The position numbers and the translations under genes were made by a program. Source: Zhongshania aliphaticivorans (GTDB lineage Bacteria; Pseudomonadota; Gammaproteobacteria; Pseudomonadales; Spongiibacteraceae). Taken from it: a DNA stretch of 64,000 bases. A model generated the notes under the pieces. It did no database searches, was not told the DNA's origin, and saw only the letters and a program-made list of their open reading frames with translations. This document shows, in pieces, positions 16,539 through 25,685 of the stretch; the stretch's first letter is position 1, and each line of letters opens with the position of its first letter. The stretch covers positions 336,095-400,094 of the forward strand of contig NZ_CACSIJ010000014.1 in assembly GCF_902705855.1 (NCBI RefSeq). Reading direction: 5' to 3'.

Positions 16539-17279
16539 TTAAGTGATCCCTAAATTGTATTCTTTGAGTAGCTCGCCAATTAAAAAGCTTTCAACCGCGA
16601 CCGCGCCACGGGCAAACCAATCGTCCGCTTCGGGCTTGCTTCCTACTTCGTAAATAAGGATGGGCCACGGCAGGGTGCGTAGGTCGACGTCTATGGGTAC
16701 ACAATTGCGGTCGCAAAATAAAACTTCAGGCTGTAGTTCGACCAGTGCAGCTGACTGGGGATCTGGCCACGCATCAAATACCGCGCCAAAGCGCTGCCAG
16801 CCTTCGTGAAGTGCAAGCTGAAGGGCGCTAAGTTTAAAGCTAATGAGGATGCAGCGCGACGCGACGGCGCGCAGAGTATTGATAACGGCATCGACAACAA
16901 TTTTTTCACCAAACTGAGTAAGACTCTCTTCTTTAATTTCAACGTAGGCATTCACTGCGGGGTTGGCTTGTAGCAACGCAGCAATGTCGCTGAGTCGGCA
17001 CATAGGGTTGTTCGGAAATGCATTGCCTAGGCGATAGCTTTCGGTGGCAAACAACGTATCTAGCTCAGCGGCGGGATAATCCCAAATTAATCCTTCGCAC
17101 TGGCACATACGCATTAAATTGGCGTCATGAAAAACATAGGGAACGTGGTCGGCGCTCAGTTGAATGTCGAGCTCAATGTTTACTGCGCCAGCCTGTATGG
17201 CTTGCTCAAAGGCGAGAAGGGTGTTCTCTGGGTAGTGCTGGCGCCAGCCGCGATGGGCAACAAAGTTTTCTGCTTGCAT
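16539..17279 (-). CDS. Glycerophosphodiester phosphodiesterase
   Basis: A 246-residue GDPD-fold enzyme without a signal peptide, so probably cytoplasmic (UgpQ-like). It hydrolyses glycerophosphodiesters to glycerol-3-phosphate and an alcohol. Seen: VAHRGWRQHYPENTLLAF near residues 7-24 (H-R-G and P-E-N-T), IELDIQLSADHVPYVFHDANL near 36-56 (E-x-D metal ligands and the second catalytic His), and YVEIKEES near 115. The C-terminal LIYEVGSKPEADDWFARGAVAVES matches the family end. It is a single gene, divergent from asnS. Confidence 0.9.
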   Translation of the reverse strand: MQAENFVAHRGWRQHYPENTLLAFEQAIQAGAVNIELDIQLSADHVPYVFHDANLMRMCQCEGLIWDYPAAELDTLFATESYRLGNAFPNNPMCRLSDIAALLQANPAVNAYVEIKEESLTQFGEKIVVDAVINTLRAVASRCILISFKLSALQLALHEGWQRFGAVFDAWPDPQSAALVELQPEVLFCDRNCVPIDVDLRTLPWPILIYEVGSKPEADDWFARGAVAVESFLIGELLKEYNLGIT

Positions 17280-17442
17280 AGGAATTTCACCGCGAATGGA
17301 ATTTTATAACAGTATCCAATTTATCGTAGTCGGAATAAAGTGCAGGGCAATTGTCTGATCAAAAAACCACGTCGGCAATGACTACTGCTATCGGGTTTGC
17401 GAGCCTATAATGCGGGCTTGGTTTATATTTTTTGGAGAACAT

Positions 17443-18837
17443 ATGTCTGTGGTATCGATAAAAGCCTTGTTGGCAGGACAGCGTGAACCTGGCTGTGAAG
17501 TAACTGTGCAGGGCTGGATTCGCAGTCGTCGAGACTCTAAAGGTGGTTTTTCATTTTTGGCCGTGCATGACGGCTCGGCGCAGTCGGCTATTCAGGTGGT
17601 CGCCCCCGGTGAGCTCATGAATTACGAGGCGGAGATTTTGAAGTTAACTGCTGGCTGCTCAGTTATTGTCAGTGGCGAGCTGGTGGCGTCGCAGGGTAAG
17701 GGGCAGAATGTTGAAATACAGGCAAGGCAGATTGAAGTCTGCGGCTGGGTCGATGACCCCGATACCTATCCCATCGCAAAAAAGCGCCACAGCTTTGAAT
17801 ACTTACGTACGGTGGCGCATCTGCGACCGCGTACTAATACCTTCGGCGCGATCACGCGGGTAAGGACCGTATTGGCAAATGCAGTGCACCGTTATTTTTA
17901 TGAGCGCGGTTTCCAATGGATTAACTCGCCGTTGATTACGGCCAGTGACTGCGAAGGCGCAGGCGAGATGTTCCGTGTTAGCACCTTGGATTTAATGAAT
18001 TTGCCCCGCACTGAGAGTGGTGGAATTGATTTCAGCGAAGATTTCTTTGGTAAAGAAGCTTTTCTTACCGTGTCTGGCCAGTTAAATGCCGAGGCTTATT
18101 GTTTGGCCATGTCTAAGGTTTACACCTTTGGGCCGACGTTTAGGGCTGAAAATTCGAACACCAGTCGTCACCTTGCCGAGTTCTGGATGGTGGAGCCTGA
18201 AATTGCGTTTGCCAATTTAGACGACGATGCGGCGCTGGCAGAAGATTTTTTACGGTATCTGCTCTCAGAGGTTTTAGAGAACTGCGAAGATGACCTTGCT
18301 TTTTTTAATCAGTATGTTGATGACGGTGTACTAGCCCGTTTGCAGAAAGTGGCGAACACGAGTTTTGAGCGCATGGATTACAGCGATGCGATTAAAATTT
18401 TAGAAAAGTCGGGCAAGAAGTTTGAGTATCCCGTGCGCTGGGGGCTAGACATGCAGTCCGAACATGAGCGTTATTTGTGCGAAGAACATGTCGGCGGCCC
18501 GTTGATCGTGACCAATTACCCTAAAGACATCAAAGCGTTTTATATGCGCATGAACGACGACGAGAAAACCGTCGCGGCCATGGATGTGTTGGCGCCCGGT
18601 ATTGGCGAGATTATTGGCGGTAGTCAGCGCGAAGAGCGCTTAGATGTTCTCGAACGTCGTATGGCTGAGCAAGGTTTAGACGGGCTGGAGTGGTATCGTG
18701 ACTTACGGCGCTATGGCACGGTGGCGCACGCGGGTTTTGGTTTGGGTTTTGAGCGTTTACTGAATTACATTACCGGCATGGAAAATATCCGCGACGCTAT
18801 CCCCTTTCCGCGTACCCCTAAGCACGCTGATTATTAA
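17443..18837 (+). CDS. asnS: Asparaginyl-tRNA synthetase
   Basis: A 464-residue class IIb aminoacyl-tRNA synthetase that charges tRNA-Asn. The start is the ATG of [10 protein letters not shown], after TTGGAGAAC; an upstream in-frame ATG is rejected. The N-terminal OB fold has [24 protein letters not shown]. Class II motif 2 is [22 protein letters not shown] near 230-250, and motif 3 is [15 protein letters not shown] near the end. The length equals E. coli AsnS (466). Its stop overlaps the nsrR stop region by 4 bp on the other strand. Confidence 0.96.
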   Translation: MSVVSIKALLAGQREPGCEVTVQGWIRSRRDSKGGFSFLAVHDGSAQSAIQVVAPGELMNYEAEILKLTAGCSVIVSGELVASQGKGQNVEIQARQIEVCGWVDDPDTYPIAKKRHSFEYLRTVAHLRPRTNTFGAITRVRTVLANAVHRYFYERGFQWINSPLITASDCEGAGEMFRVSTLDLMNLPRTESGGIDFSEDFFGKEAFLTVSGQLNAEAYCLAMSKVYTFGPTFRAENSNTSRHLAEFWMVEPEIAFANLDDDAALAEDFLRYLLSEVLENCEDDLAFFNQYVDDGVLARLQKVANTSFERMDYSDAIKILEKSGKKFEYPVRWGLDMQSEHERYLCEEHVGGPLIVTNYPKDIKAFYMRMNDDEKTVAAMDVLAPGIGEIIGGSQREERLDVLERRMAEQGLDGLEWYRDLRRYGTVAHAGFGLGFERLLNYITGMENIRDAIPFPRTPKHADY

Positions 18838-19304
18838 GTCGGGGGATTCGATGCGTCGGTGTGTGAGCCGGCGCCTGTTTCATCTTCTAGAAAGAGGATA
18901 GCTCGCGTCTCGCCATCTAATAGATCGGCCAAGGTATATGTCGTCAATGCGGTCAGAAAAGCCTCAAGTGCGTTATCTAATAAGCCTTTTAATTTACAAC
19001 TACTGATAATTCGGCAGGGTTGCTCGTTACAATTAATTGGTTTGAGAGTGGTTTCAAAATGTGTCACCACATCTACGAGTGCAATTTCTTCGGCTGATTT
19101 ACTCAGCCGAATACCGCCACCTTTTCCTCTAGTAGCCTCTACATAACCTAAGCGAACCAAATGCATAACCACCTTGGATATGTGGTTTGCCGAAATGCTG
19201 TAATAGTCGCAGATATGCTGGATAGTGCTTTGCTCGCCGGCTGGCAGATGCCCCAAGAATATGAGCGTCCGAAAGGCGTAATCTGTCTGTTTGCTTAATT
19301 TCAT
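18834..19304 (-). CDS. nsrR: NsrR-type Rrf2 regulator (nitric-oxide sensor)
   Basis: A 156-residue Rrf2 repressor. The start is set at [12 protein letters not shown], the family's usual beginning. The winged helix is followed by Cys92, Cys97 and Cys103 in [17 protein letters not shown], the same spacing as the Fe-S ligands of E. coli NsrR (NC-x4-C-x5-C). Known: the [4Fe-4S] cluster reacts with NO and releases DNA, inducing detoxification genes. It is divergent from a truncated haemoglobin gene, with an NsrR-like site between them, so it likely controls that globin. Confidence 0.88.
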   Translation of the reverse strand: MKLSKQTDYAFRTLIFLGHLPAGEQSTIQHICDYYSISANHISKVVMHLVRLGYVEATRGKGGGIRLSKSAEEIALVDVVTHFETTLKPINCNEQPCRIISSCKLKGLLDNALEAFLTALTTYTLADLLDGETRAILFLEDETGAGSHTDASNPPT

Positions 19305-19354
19305 CGTTAGAGTATTGCGTAGAAACAAAAGATGCGAGTATTATACACCTTTTA

Positions 19355-19377
19355 AACATGTATAAAAAATGCATATT
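19355..19377. promoter_or_regulatory. NsrR-box candidate
   Basis: AACATGTATAA-A-AAATGCATATT fits the 11-1-11 NsrR consensus (AAxATGyATTT-N-AAATrCATxTT) in its key ATG/CAT positions. It lies 20 bp before the globin start codon in the region shared with nsrR. Confidence 0.62.
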
Positions 19378-19397
19378 AAATTACGAGGATTGATGAT

Positions 19398-19754
19398 ATG
19401 ACAACATTGTATGAGCGTATTGGTGGTGAGCCCGCAGTGGACAAAGCAGTAGACATTTTTTACGACAAGATTATGGCGGATGGGCGTATAAGCGCGTTCT
19501 TTGAAAATATTGATATGTTTGCCTTGGCCCGTAAGCAAAAGCTATTTTTGACTATGGTGTTTGGTGGTCCAAGTGAATACAGCGGTGAGGATATGCGTAC
19601 CGCTCATGCGGGGATGGGGATAAACAATGAGCACTTTAATGCGGTGGTAGAAAACCTCGCCGGAACATTGAGTGAGCTTGGTGTTGGTGCTGATGATATT
19701 GCTGAAGTCGCAAAAATCGCAGATAGCGTTCGTGATGAGGTGTTAAACCGATAA
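19398..19754 (+). CDS. Group I truncated haemoglobin
   Basis: A 118-residue 2-on-2 globin. MTTLYERIGGEPAVDKAVDIFYDKIMAD is the typical opening; MVFGGPSEYSG and MRTAHAGMGI follow, where His70 is the likely proximal haem ligand, then HFNAVVENLAGTLSELGV. Known for the group: O2/NO chemistry, including NO dioxygenation to nitrate. The divergent nsrR gene and the NsrR-like box upstream point to NO detoxification here (inference). TACGAGGATTGATGAT precedes the ATG. Confidence 0.9.
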   Translation: MTTLYERIGGEPAVDKAVDIFYDKIMADGRISAFFENIDMFALARKQKLFLTMVFGGPSEYSGEDMRTAHAGMGINNEHFNAVVENLAGTLSELGVGADDIAEVAKIADSVRDEVLNR

Positions 19755-19766
19755 TTGTGTGGATAT

Positions 19767-19821
19767 AAATAACGCGACTCGATTTAGCGGTAAGACTGCC
19801 TAAAGCTGAGTCACGTTATTT
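19767..19821. terminator. Complex hairpin between convergent globin and RNase genes
   Basis: AAATAACG (19767-19774) pairs with CGTTATTT (19814-19821). Inside, GACTC pairs with GAGTC and TTTAG with CTAAA. A long imperfect stem with A/T-rich ends, suited to bidirectional termination. Confidence 0.55.
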
Positions 19822-19840
19822 ACCAATACAGCGGTTTGAA

Positions 19841-21730
19841 TTAAACCAATAAGAACATCAGTTTGCGTTGGAAGTCATCTAGCTCTGAGGTTTTTACTTT
19901 TACTAGTTGGTCGAGTTGGAATGACTGCTTGTCGTTAAACAGGCGTAAGGTATCGGCGTCGAAGCTCAATTTTTCGGGAATGGTGCGTGCTTCTACAAAG
20001 CCGCTAATTCCGGTGTCGAGTAATTCAACCGTAAAGCCGCCGCCGTTAACGTGGGCGATTCGCGCATCGTAATCAGTGTCAGTGGTATTGCGCGCCAGAT
20101 ACTGGTATTGCAGCCATTGTTCCATCTGCTTGCTTGCCTGTCGGCCATTGCGAATGCCTTCTAGCAAGGTACTTAGTTCGTCTTCATTCGGCAGTATTGG
20201 CGTCTCGTTATTTAGTTTGGCGCGAATACAGCGTTGCACTAATAAATCGCTGTATTTACGTAGCGGCGAAGTAAAGGTGGTGTAGCGCTCTAGACCAAGT
20301 CCAAAGTGCGGTTTGGCTTCAGTGCTAATATCGCCAGGCTGTAGCATACGGGCAAAAACACTGCGCAACGGCAGGGGTGATTCGCTGCTTTCGCAGGCCT
20401 TAATTAATGCTTTATAGCCAGGCAGTGTTGCGATGTCGCAGTCTACTAAGCTGGGGATTTCTTTACTTATTACGGTGCGCACATTGTCGTAGCGATCTTC
20501 ACGTAAGCCGGCGTGGCAGACATACAACGCAGGGGAGTCGGCGAGCCATATCGCGGCGCTGCGGTTGGCGGCCAACATACACTCTTCTACTAGGTGGTGA
20601 GCATCGTTGCGCTCAATCTTGCTAATACTTTCGATTTTACGTTGCTCGTTGAGCTGGAAATAGAAATCCGGCTGCTCGGGCATAATGATGTGATGCTCGC
20701 TGCGGTACTTTTTGAGGGCCAAGCTCGCTGCGTATAAGTCCTTTAGACAGGCTTGGTCTAATTCCATTTCATTGTGGAGGTGAGCGTGGACATCGCTGTA
20801 GTTAAGTTTCGCTTTAGAGCGAATAAGCGCCTCGCTGAATTGAATGTCGCTAATCTCACCTTCTGCGCTGACTTGTAAGCTACACACGATGGCGCAGCGA
20901 TCCTCATCGGCGACTAAGGAACAGCTACCTTGAGATATTGGGTTCGGTAGCATGGTTTGGGTGAAACCAGGCAAATACACGGTGTTGGCGCGTTGCTGGG
21001 CTGCGCGATCTAGGGCGCTGCCGGGAGTGATAAACGCGCCGGGATCGGCAACGGCAATGTGTAATTCCCAGCCCTTGTCATTGGCTTGCGCCCACAGCGC
21101 GTCATCGATATCGCGGGTTTCTGCAGAGTCTATAGTAACAAAGGGAATGTCGCGAAGGTCCTTGCGAGCCTCAGCGCGCAGGTCGTCACCGATGCTGCAG
21201 TCTTTAGGCCAGTCTTTGGGGAGCTTGAATTTGCGCTGGGTGTATTTACCTTCAATACCCGCGGTGTCGGGGCTGCCGATATTTTCTAAAACTTTGACCT
21301 GTGATTTGCCGTCTTTGAAGGGGTGCTGTGCGACCTGGCAATAGAGGAAGTCGCCTTCGCTACATTTTTTGCGCTGCGATGGTGGAATAAACAGCAGTTT
21401 ATTAAAGCGCGGTAAATCGGGTTCGACAAAATGACCCTGCCCGCGCACCACGTAGCGACCGGTAAAACAGTCTAAAGGGCTTTCTAACAGCTTTTCTAAT
21501 TCTGCTTTGAATTTGCCTTTGTCGTCGGTGAGGACGTTGATACGCACTCTATCACCGGGGAAAACCCGCTGCATATCGTCGGGAGCAAGAAATACGTCGC
21601 GACCATCGTCTAAGCGCACAAATCCAAAGCGTCGCTGGCTGCCGCGAACTTCGCCGTCGCCTTGATCTTTAGAATCTATGATTTGGGTTTTCAGCTGGTT
21701 TAGCTGTAGCAGGGCATTTTTGTCGAGCAT
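19841..21730 (-). CDS. rnb: RNase II-family 3'-5' exoribonuclease
   Basis: A 629-residue protein, close to RNase II (644) and shorter than RNase R (about 800). Order: N-terminal cold-shock domains (RRFGFVRLDDGRDVFLAPDDM, then GDRVRINVL), the RNB catalytic domain from about residue 190 with IDSAETRDIDDALWA, whose Asp residues bind the catalytic Mg2+, LPGFTQTMLPNPISQGSCSL, and SPLRKYSDLLVQR near 500, then a C-terminal S1-like domain. It degrades single-stranded mRNA processively. RNase II rather than RNase R is chosen by length and the lack of a basic tail. Confidence 0.86.
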   Translation of the reverse strand: MLDKNALLQLNQLKTQIIDSKDQGDGEVRGSQRRFGFVRLDDGRDVFLAPDDMQRVFPGDRVRINVLTDDKGKFKAELEKLLESPLDCFTGRYVVRGQGHFVEPDLPRFNKLLFIPPSQRKKCSEGDFLYCQVAQHPFKDGKSQVKVLENIGSPDTAGIEGKYTQRKFKLPKDWPKDCSIGDDLRAEARKDLRDIPFVTIDSAETRDIDDALWAQANDKGWELHIAVADPGAFITPGSALDRAAQQRANTVYLPGFTQTMLPNPISQGSCSLVADEDRCAIVCSLQVSAEGEISDIQFSEALIRSKAKLNYSDVHAHLHNEMELDQACLKDLYAASLALKKYRSEHHIIMPEQPDFYFQLNEQRKIESISKIERNDAHHLVEECMLAANRSAAIWLADSPALYVCHAGLREDRYDNVRTVISKEIPSLVDCDIATLPGYKALIKACESSESPLPLRSVFARMLQPGDISTEAKPHFGLGLERYTTFTSPLRKYSDLLVQRCIRAKLNNETPILPNEDELSTLLEGIRNGRQASKQMEQWLQYQYLARNTTDTDYDARIAHVNGGGFTVELLDTGISGFVEARTIPEKLSFDADTLRLFNDKQSFQLDQLVKVKTSELDDFQRKLMFLLV

Positions 21731-22085
21731 GGATCGATGGTACCTGTGTTCGGGTCACGAAAAAGGGGTACAGGGTAGCGGAAATGTGTGGCGGAGTCTT
21801 CCGATATCACAGCGATAACGGTTGACAATGATGGTCATCGCTTTTAATAATCAAGCTACGCTGTGTTGTATGGAGCGGTCTATTGCCGTCATGCTTTCAA
21901 TGCCTTCGGGCTTACGGTTACAAACCTTCTGCGCGCTGTATTCGTTCAGCTTCGCGACAACAGCCCTACGCTCCGCGAGCTGGCGTTTTCCTCCCTAATA
22001 CCTTCCTTATTTGGTTCTCAAAACGGTCTTTTCTTGGTCGCGTTGAGCGCCGGTTTTCTTTTATGTTGTTAACAGAGAGTGTCCT
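21731..22085. other. Intergenic region holding the phoH promoter and a long leader
   Basis: It carries a near-consensus sigma-70 promoter (21822-21850) and about 225 bp of leader before the PIN-PhoH gene. An ORF at 21863-22072 opens with GTG, lacks a Shine-Dalgarno and has no recognisable content, so I do not call it. No clear terminator is seen in the leader. Confidence 0.5.
21822..21850 (+). promoter_or_regulatory. Sigma-70 promoter upstream of the PhoH gene
   Basis: A perfect -35 TTGACA (21822-21827), a 17-bp spacer, and -10 TAATAA (21845-21850). Start codon of the PhoH gene at 22086, implying a leader of roughly 225 nt. Confidence 0.72.
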
Positions 22086-23471
22086 ATGGAAAAAATCTTT
22101 GTTCTTGATACCAACGTTTTGCTGCATGACCCCATGGCGTTAAACGCCTTTCATGAGCATCGGGTGGTGATCCCGATGACGGTGTTGGAGGAGTTAGATC
22201 ATATCAAGGACAGGCGCGACAAAGACGTGAGTCGCGAGGCGAGGATAGCAATAAATGCGATCGATAAAATTTTATTCAATGCCAGTCCTAAGGCAATTCA
22301 AGAGGGGGTGCCGATTCCTAATGCGCGTGGCGGCGACGAAAACGGCAGTTTGGCTATTTTCCCCGACCAGCTAATAAACCACGATGTACCCGCGCCCTAT
22401 TTAGATGGCAGTCAGCAGCAGGCCAACGACAACCGCATTATTAATGTTGCTCTGCATTTGCAGGTTAAAAATCCCAAAGCCTACGTCTGTTTGGTAACGA
22501 AAGACATCAATATGCGTTTGAAGGCCAAAGGCTCTGGGCTGGAGAATGTAGAGGACTACCGTAAAGACCGTGTACTTGAAGACATTCAATACATGGCAAA
22601 GGGCTACGAGCACTTGCCGGGTAACTTCTGGAGTCAGGTAGACAAGGTCGATACCCTAAGAGAGGGTGGGCAAACCGTACATGTGTTGAATCGCGACGTG
22701 CTGCCTAAAGTGCATATTAACGAGTTTCTCTACGATGATAGCGGCTTCGCCAGCATGGTGAGGTCAGTCGATGAAGACAAACTTGAGCTCTTAGATTTAA
22801 GTCGAGATCAGCTCATGCATCAGCGCATGTGGGGGTTGAGTCCACGTAACTTTGAGCAGGCCATGGCCTTCTTCTTGATTTCCCGTCCGCACATCGATAT
22901 GACGGTGCTGACGGGGCCGGCTGGCTCTGGAAAGACCCTCATCGCCCTTGCTTATGGTTTACATGCTATTTTGGAAGAAAAGCGTTTCGATAAGATGATA
23001 GTGGCGCGTTCTACGCCGCCGATGGCTGAGGATATTGGTTTTCTTCCCGGCACCGAAGAAGAAAAAATGGCGCCGTGGTTGGCGGCATTTGAGGATAATC
23101 TCGAAGTTTTGCATGGCACTGACGAGTCGCCTTACAGCAGCATTGAGTACGTGAAAGACAAGGCGAATATTCAGTTTAAGTCACTGAATTTCATGCGCGG
23201 GCGCTCCTTTAATAACGCCTATATTGTGATTGACGAGGCGCAGGGGCTCACCCAGTTCCAGTTGAAATCAATCATCACACGGGTGGGTGTAAACTCCAAA
23301 ATAGTCGTTTTGGGCAACCTTGCGCAGATCGATAATAAATACATATCGCCGCTAACCTCGGGTCTTACTTATCTTGTAGAAAAGAGTAAAAACTTTGAAC
23401 ATGCCGGCGTGATGCATGTGAACGGTATAGAACGATCGCGCTTAGCGGCGTTTGCTGAGGAAAATTTATAG
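22086..23471 (+). CDS. PIN domain-PhoH ATPase (PhoH2 type)
   Basis: A 461-residue fusion. The N-terminal PIN nuclease domain (about 1-140) has FVLDTNVLLHDP, VLEELD and VTKDINMRLKA, supplying the acidic metal ligands. The C-terminal PhoH ATPase has Walker A GPAGSGKTLIAL near 277, ARSTPPMAEDIGFLPGTEEEKMAPW, and Walker B AYIVIDEAQ near 380. Known: PhoH2 proteins of mycobacteria unwind and cut RNA. In Actinobacteria the gene is paired with an antitoxin-like phoAT; no such small gene with a good start is seen here. It has a strong promoter and a long leader. Confidence 0.9.
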   Translation: MEKIFVLDTNVLLHDPMALNAFHEHRVVIPMTVLEELDHIKDRRDKDVSREARIAINAIDKILFNASPKAIQEGVPIPNARGGDENGSLAIFPDQLINHDVPAPYLDGSQQQANDNRIINVALHLQVKNPKAYVCLVTKDINMRLKAKGSGLENVEDYRKDRVLEDIQYMAKGYEHLPGNFWSQVDKVDTLREGGQTVHVLNRDVLPKVHINEFLYDDSGFASMVRSVDEDKLELLDLSRDQLMHQRMWGLSPRNFEQAMAFFLISRPHIDMTVLTGPAGSGKTLIALAYGLHAILEEKRFDKMIVARSTPPMAEDIGFLPGTEEEKMAPWLAAFEDNLEVLHGTDESPYSSIEYVKDKANIQFKSLNFMRGRSFNNAYIVIDEAQGLTQFQLKSIITRVGVNSKIVVLGNLAQIDNKYISPLTSGLTYLVEKSKNFEHAGVMHVNGIERSRLAAFAEENL

Positions 23472-23626
23472 GCAAGTATGGCAGAAGAAAAATCTTGCGG
23501 CGTTAGCTCGCGCTTTCGCTGCTAGTACCGAATCTTGATGTTTGTCAATACGGTGATGTGCGCCTGTGAGTTATATCACTCTAGGCGTATGGTGCTAGTT
23601 TCAAATACCAAAATTACGGTGTAACT

Positions 23627-23875
23627 ATGACTCTCATTCAGGAACAGCGCGATGGACGCCCAGCGATTCCTGAGAACGCGCTAGAATTACTGACAGATAT
23701 GCAAAAAATTGCTCTGCGTCGAATCGAAAATTTTGGCTGGACGCTTAAATTTATTCGTCAGCCAAGTTTTGAGCCACCGCTAGTCGTGGTAGAAAACTCA
23801 ACGGGTGTTAATATCGGCGTATTGGAAGAAGATGGCGGTGTAAATTTAAGCCCGCGCATTGTGCTGCGCGAGTAA
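23627..23875 (+). CDS. Conserved small protein of unknown function
   Basis: An 82-residue soluble protein. An N-terminal helix (residues 13-36, ENALELLTDMQKIALRRIE) is followed by short strands: WTLKFIRQPSF, PLVVVEN and IGVLEEDG. I recognise the type as a small protein recurring in pseudomonad-like genomes, but know no function. Coding is supported by its codon pattern and helix/strand layout. The ribosome-binding site is weak (GGTGTAACT). It converges on the DUF971 gene. Confidence 0.68.
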   Translation: MTLIQEQRDGRPAIPENALELLTDMQKIALRRIENFGWTLKFIRQPSFEPPLVVVENSTGVNIGVLEEDGGVNLSPRIVLRE

Positions 23876-23889
23876 TTTGGCCGTGGGCA

Positions 23890-24273
23890 TTAATTGAAAA
23901 ATTTAACGACCTGCTCGTCGGGGTCGCGGCTGGCTTTATTGTCATCGAGCTTTTGCAGGTAGTCCTTCCACAGCGTATCTTGCTGTTCGCACAGTTCCCG
24001 TAAATACGTCCATGAATAAATTCCGCTGTCGTGCCCGTCGCTAAAAACCAATTGCAAAGCGTAATTGCCAACGGGAATCAGCTCGGTAATTTGTACCTTG
24101 AGTTTGCCCGTTTGCAGGGTTTCCTGCCCTGCTCCGTGACCGCGCACCTCCGCTGACGGTGAGTGCACCCGTAAAAACTCACTATTTAAAGCAAACTGCT
24201 CGCCACTGGCATAGCTAAGCTCCAGCTGCTGAGATTGTTTGCGGAATTTAATGTCGGTGGGTGCTTGGCTCAT
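23890..24273 (-). CDS. DUF971 protein (GBBH-like N-terminal domain)
   Basis: A 127-residue protein of the DUF971/GBBH-like_N family. Seen: PTDIKFRKQSQQLELSYASGEQFALNSEFLRVHSPSAEVRGHG near the N-terminus and YALQLVFSDGHDSGIYSWTYLRELC near 75-100, which carries the SDGHxSGIYxWxYLR signature. The domain is a small zinc-binding beta fold. Known elsewhere in Fe-S-linked proteins, with no clear role alone. Placement directly after hslVU is conserved in pseudomonads. A perfect palindrome separates it from hslU. Confidence 0.87.
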   Translation of the reverse strand: MSQAPTDIKFRKQSQQLELSYASGEQFALNSEFLRVHSPSAEVRGHGAGQETLQTGKLKVQITELIPVGNYALQLVFSDGHDSGIYSWTYLRELCEQQDTLWKDYLQKLDDNKASRDPDEQVVKFFN

Positions 24274-24313
24274 GGTGTGATTTCTGCCTATGTAGTGATT
24301 TTGAGCTGGGCAT

Positions 24314-24338
24314 GCGTCGGACGTCTGACGTCCGACGC
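24314..24338. repeat. Perfect 25-bp palindrome between hslU and the DUF971 gene
   Basis: Arms GCGTCGGACGTC and GACGTCCGACGC flank a single T. There is no T tract beside it. It lies 5 bp after the hslU stop on the minus strand. Confidence 0.7.
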
Positions 24339-24342
24339 GGAG

Positions 24343-25659
24343 CTAAAGAATAAACCTGCTCAAATCTTCATCCTTCGCCAATTCACCGAGTTGATCAGAA
24401 ACGTATTCGGCGTCAATAGTGATCGAGTGGGTATCGCCAGCGTCGAAAGAAATACTTTCCAATAAGCGCTCCATCACTGTGTGCAAACGACGTGCGCCGA
24501 TGTTCTCGGTGCGCTCGTTTACTTCCCAAGCGGTTTCGGCAATGCGACGAATCCCGTCTTTGCTGAACTCTATTTTTAAGCCTTCGGTGGCGAGCAATGC
24601 TTGGTATTGCTCGGTTAATGAAGCGTGGGGTTCGGTGAGAATGCGTTCAAAATCATCGGGGGTCAGCGCAGACAGTTCAACACGGATCGGCAAGCGGCCT
24701 TGCAACTCGGGGATCAAGTCTGAGGGTTTACTCAAATGGAAGGCGCCGGACGCCACAAATAAAATGTGGTCGGTGCGGATAACGCCGTGCTTGGTGCTCA
24801 CGGTGCAGCCTTCAATTAGGGGCAGTAAATCTCGTTGCACACCTTCGCGTGATACATCAGCGCCGCCGGTTTCCTGACGTTTTGCAACCTTGTCGATTTC
24901 ATCAATAAAGACAATGCCGTTTTGCTCGGTGGCTTCTAGCGCGCGGGTTTTCAGGTCTTCTTCATTGACCAATTTAGCGGCTTCTTCATCTTGAGCTTGT
25001 TTTAGCGCAGCTTTAACGCTCATGCGGCGGGTTTTCTTTTTGTCGCTGCCCAACTTAGAAAACATGCCCTGCAGTTGACTGGTCATTTCTTCCATGCCCG
25101 GTGGTGCCATGATTTCGACACCAACAGGTGTAGCATTTAGTTCAATGTCGATTTCACGTTCATCTAGTTCGCCTTCGCGCAGTTTTTTACGGAATAGTTG
25201 GCGGGTATTGTCGCTGCGTTCTTCGCCATTATTCTCTCCGCGTGCAGGTGGCAGCAGTATGTCGAGTATGCGTTCTTCTGCGGCATCCGCAGCGCGGTGG
25301 GCGACTTGCTCCATAGCTTGTTCGCGGTAAAGCTTTATAGACACATCTACTAGGTCGCGAATAATGGATTCGACATCACGACCTACGTAACCCACTTCGG
25401 TGAACTTGGTGGCTTCTACTTTAATGAACGGCGCATTAGATAATTTTGCTAAGCGACGAGCGATTTCGGTTTTACCGACGCCGGTGGGGCCGATCATTAA
25501 AATATTCTTTGGGGTGATCTCGTTGCGCAGATCTTCTTCTAACTGCATGCGGCGCCAGCGGTTGCGCAGGGCAATGGCCACGGCGCGCTTGGCGTCGCTC
25601 TGGCCAACAATGTGTTTGTCGAGTTCGTGAACAATTTCACGGGGTGTCATATTAGACAT
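24343..25659 (-). CDS. hslU: HslU, ATPase/unfoldase of the HslVU protease
   Basis: A 438-residue AAA+ unfoldase that feeds proteins into HslV. Opening [17 protein letters not shown]; Walker [20 protein letters not shown] near 56-74; the substrate pore GYVGRD near 91; the variable intermediate domain with [13 protein letters not shown]; Walker [14 protein letters not shown] near 250; and the C-terminal peptide EDLSRFIL that docks into HslV. The length is normal (E. coli 443). It is 26 bp downstream of hslV, in one operon. Confidence 0.97.
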   Translation of the reverse strand: MSNMTPREIVHELDKHIVGQSDAKRAVAIALRNRWRRMQLEEDLRNEITPKNILMIGPTGVGKTEIARRLAKLSNAPFIKVEATKFTEVGYVGRDVESIIRDLVDVSIKLYREQAMEQVAHRAADAAEERILDILLPPARGENNGEERSDNTRQLFRKKLREGELDEREIDIELNATPVGVEIMAPPGMEEMTSQLQGMFSKLGSDKKKTRRMSVKAALKQAQDEEAAKLVNEEDLKTRALEATEQNGIVFIDEIDKVAKRQETGGADVSREGVQRDLLPLIEGCTVSTKHGVIRTDHILFVASGAFHLSKPSDLIPELQGRLPIRVELSALTPDDFERILTEPHASLTEQYQALLATEGLKIEFSKDGIRRIAETAWEVNERTENIGARRLHTVMERLLESISFDAGDTHSITIDAEYVSDQLGELAKDEDLSRFIL

Positions 25660-25685
25660 CAGATACTCCGAGGGCGCCGAGGCGC

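Noticed and set aside
21863-22072. 70-codon ORF in the phoH leader
   Set aside because: Opens with GTG without a Shine-Dalgarno, and its sequence resembles no protein I know.
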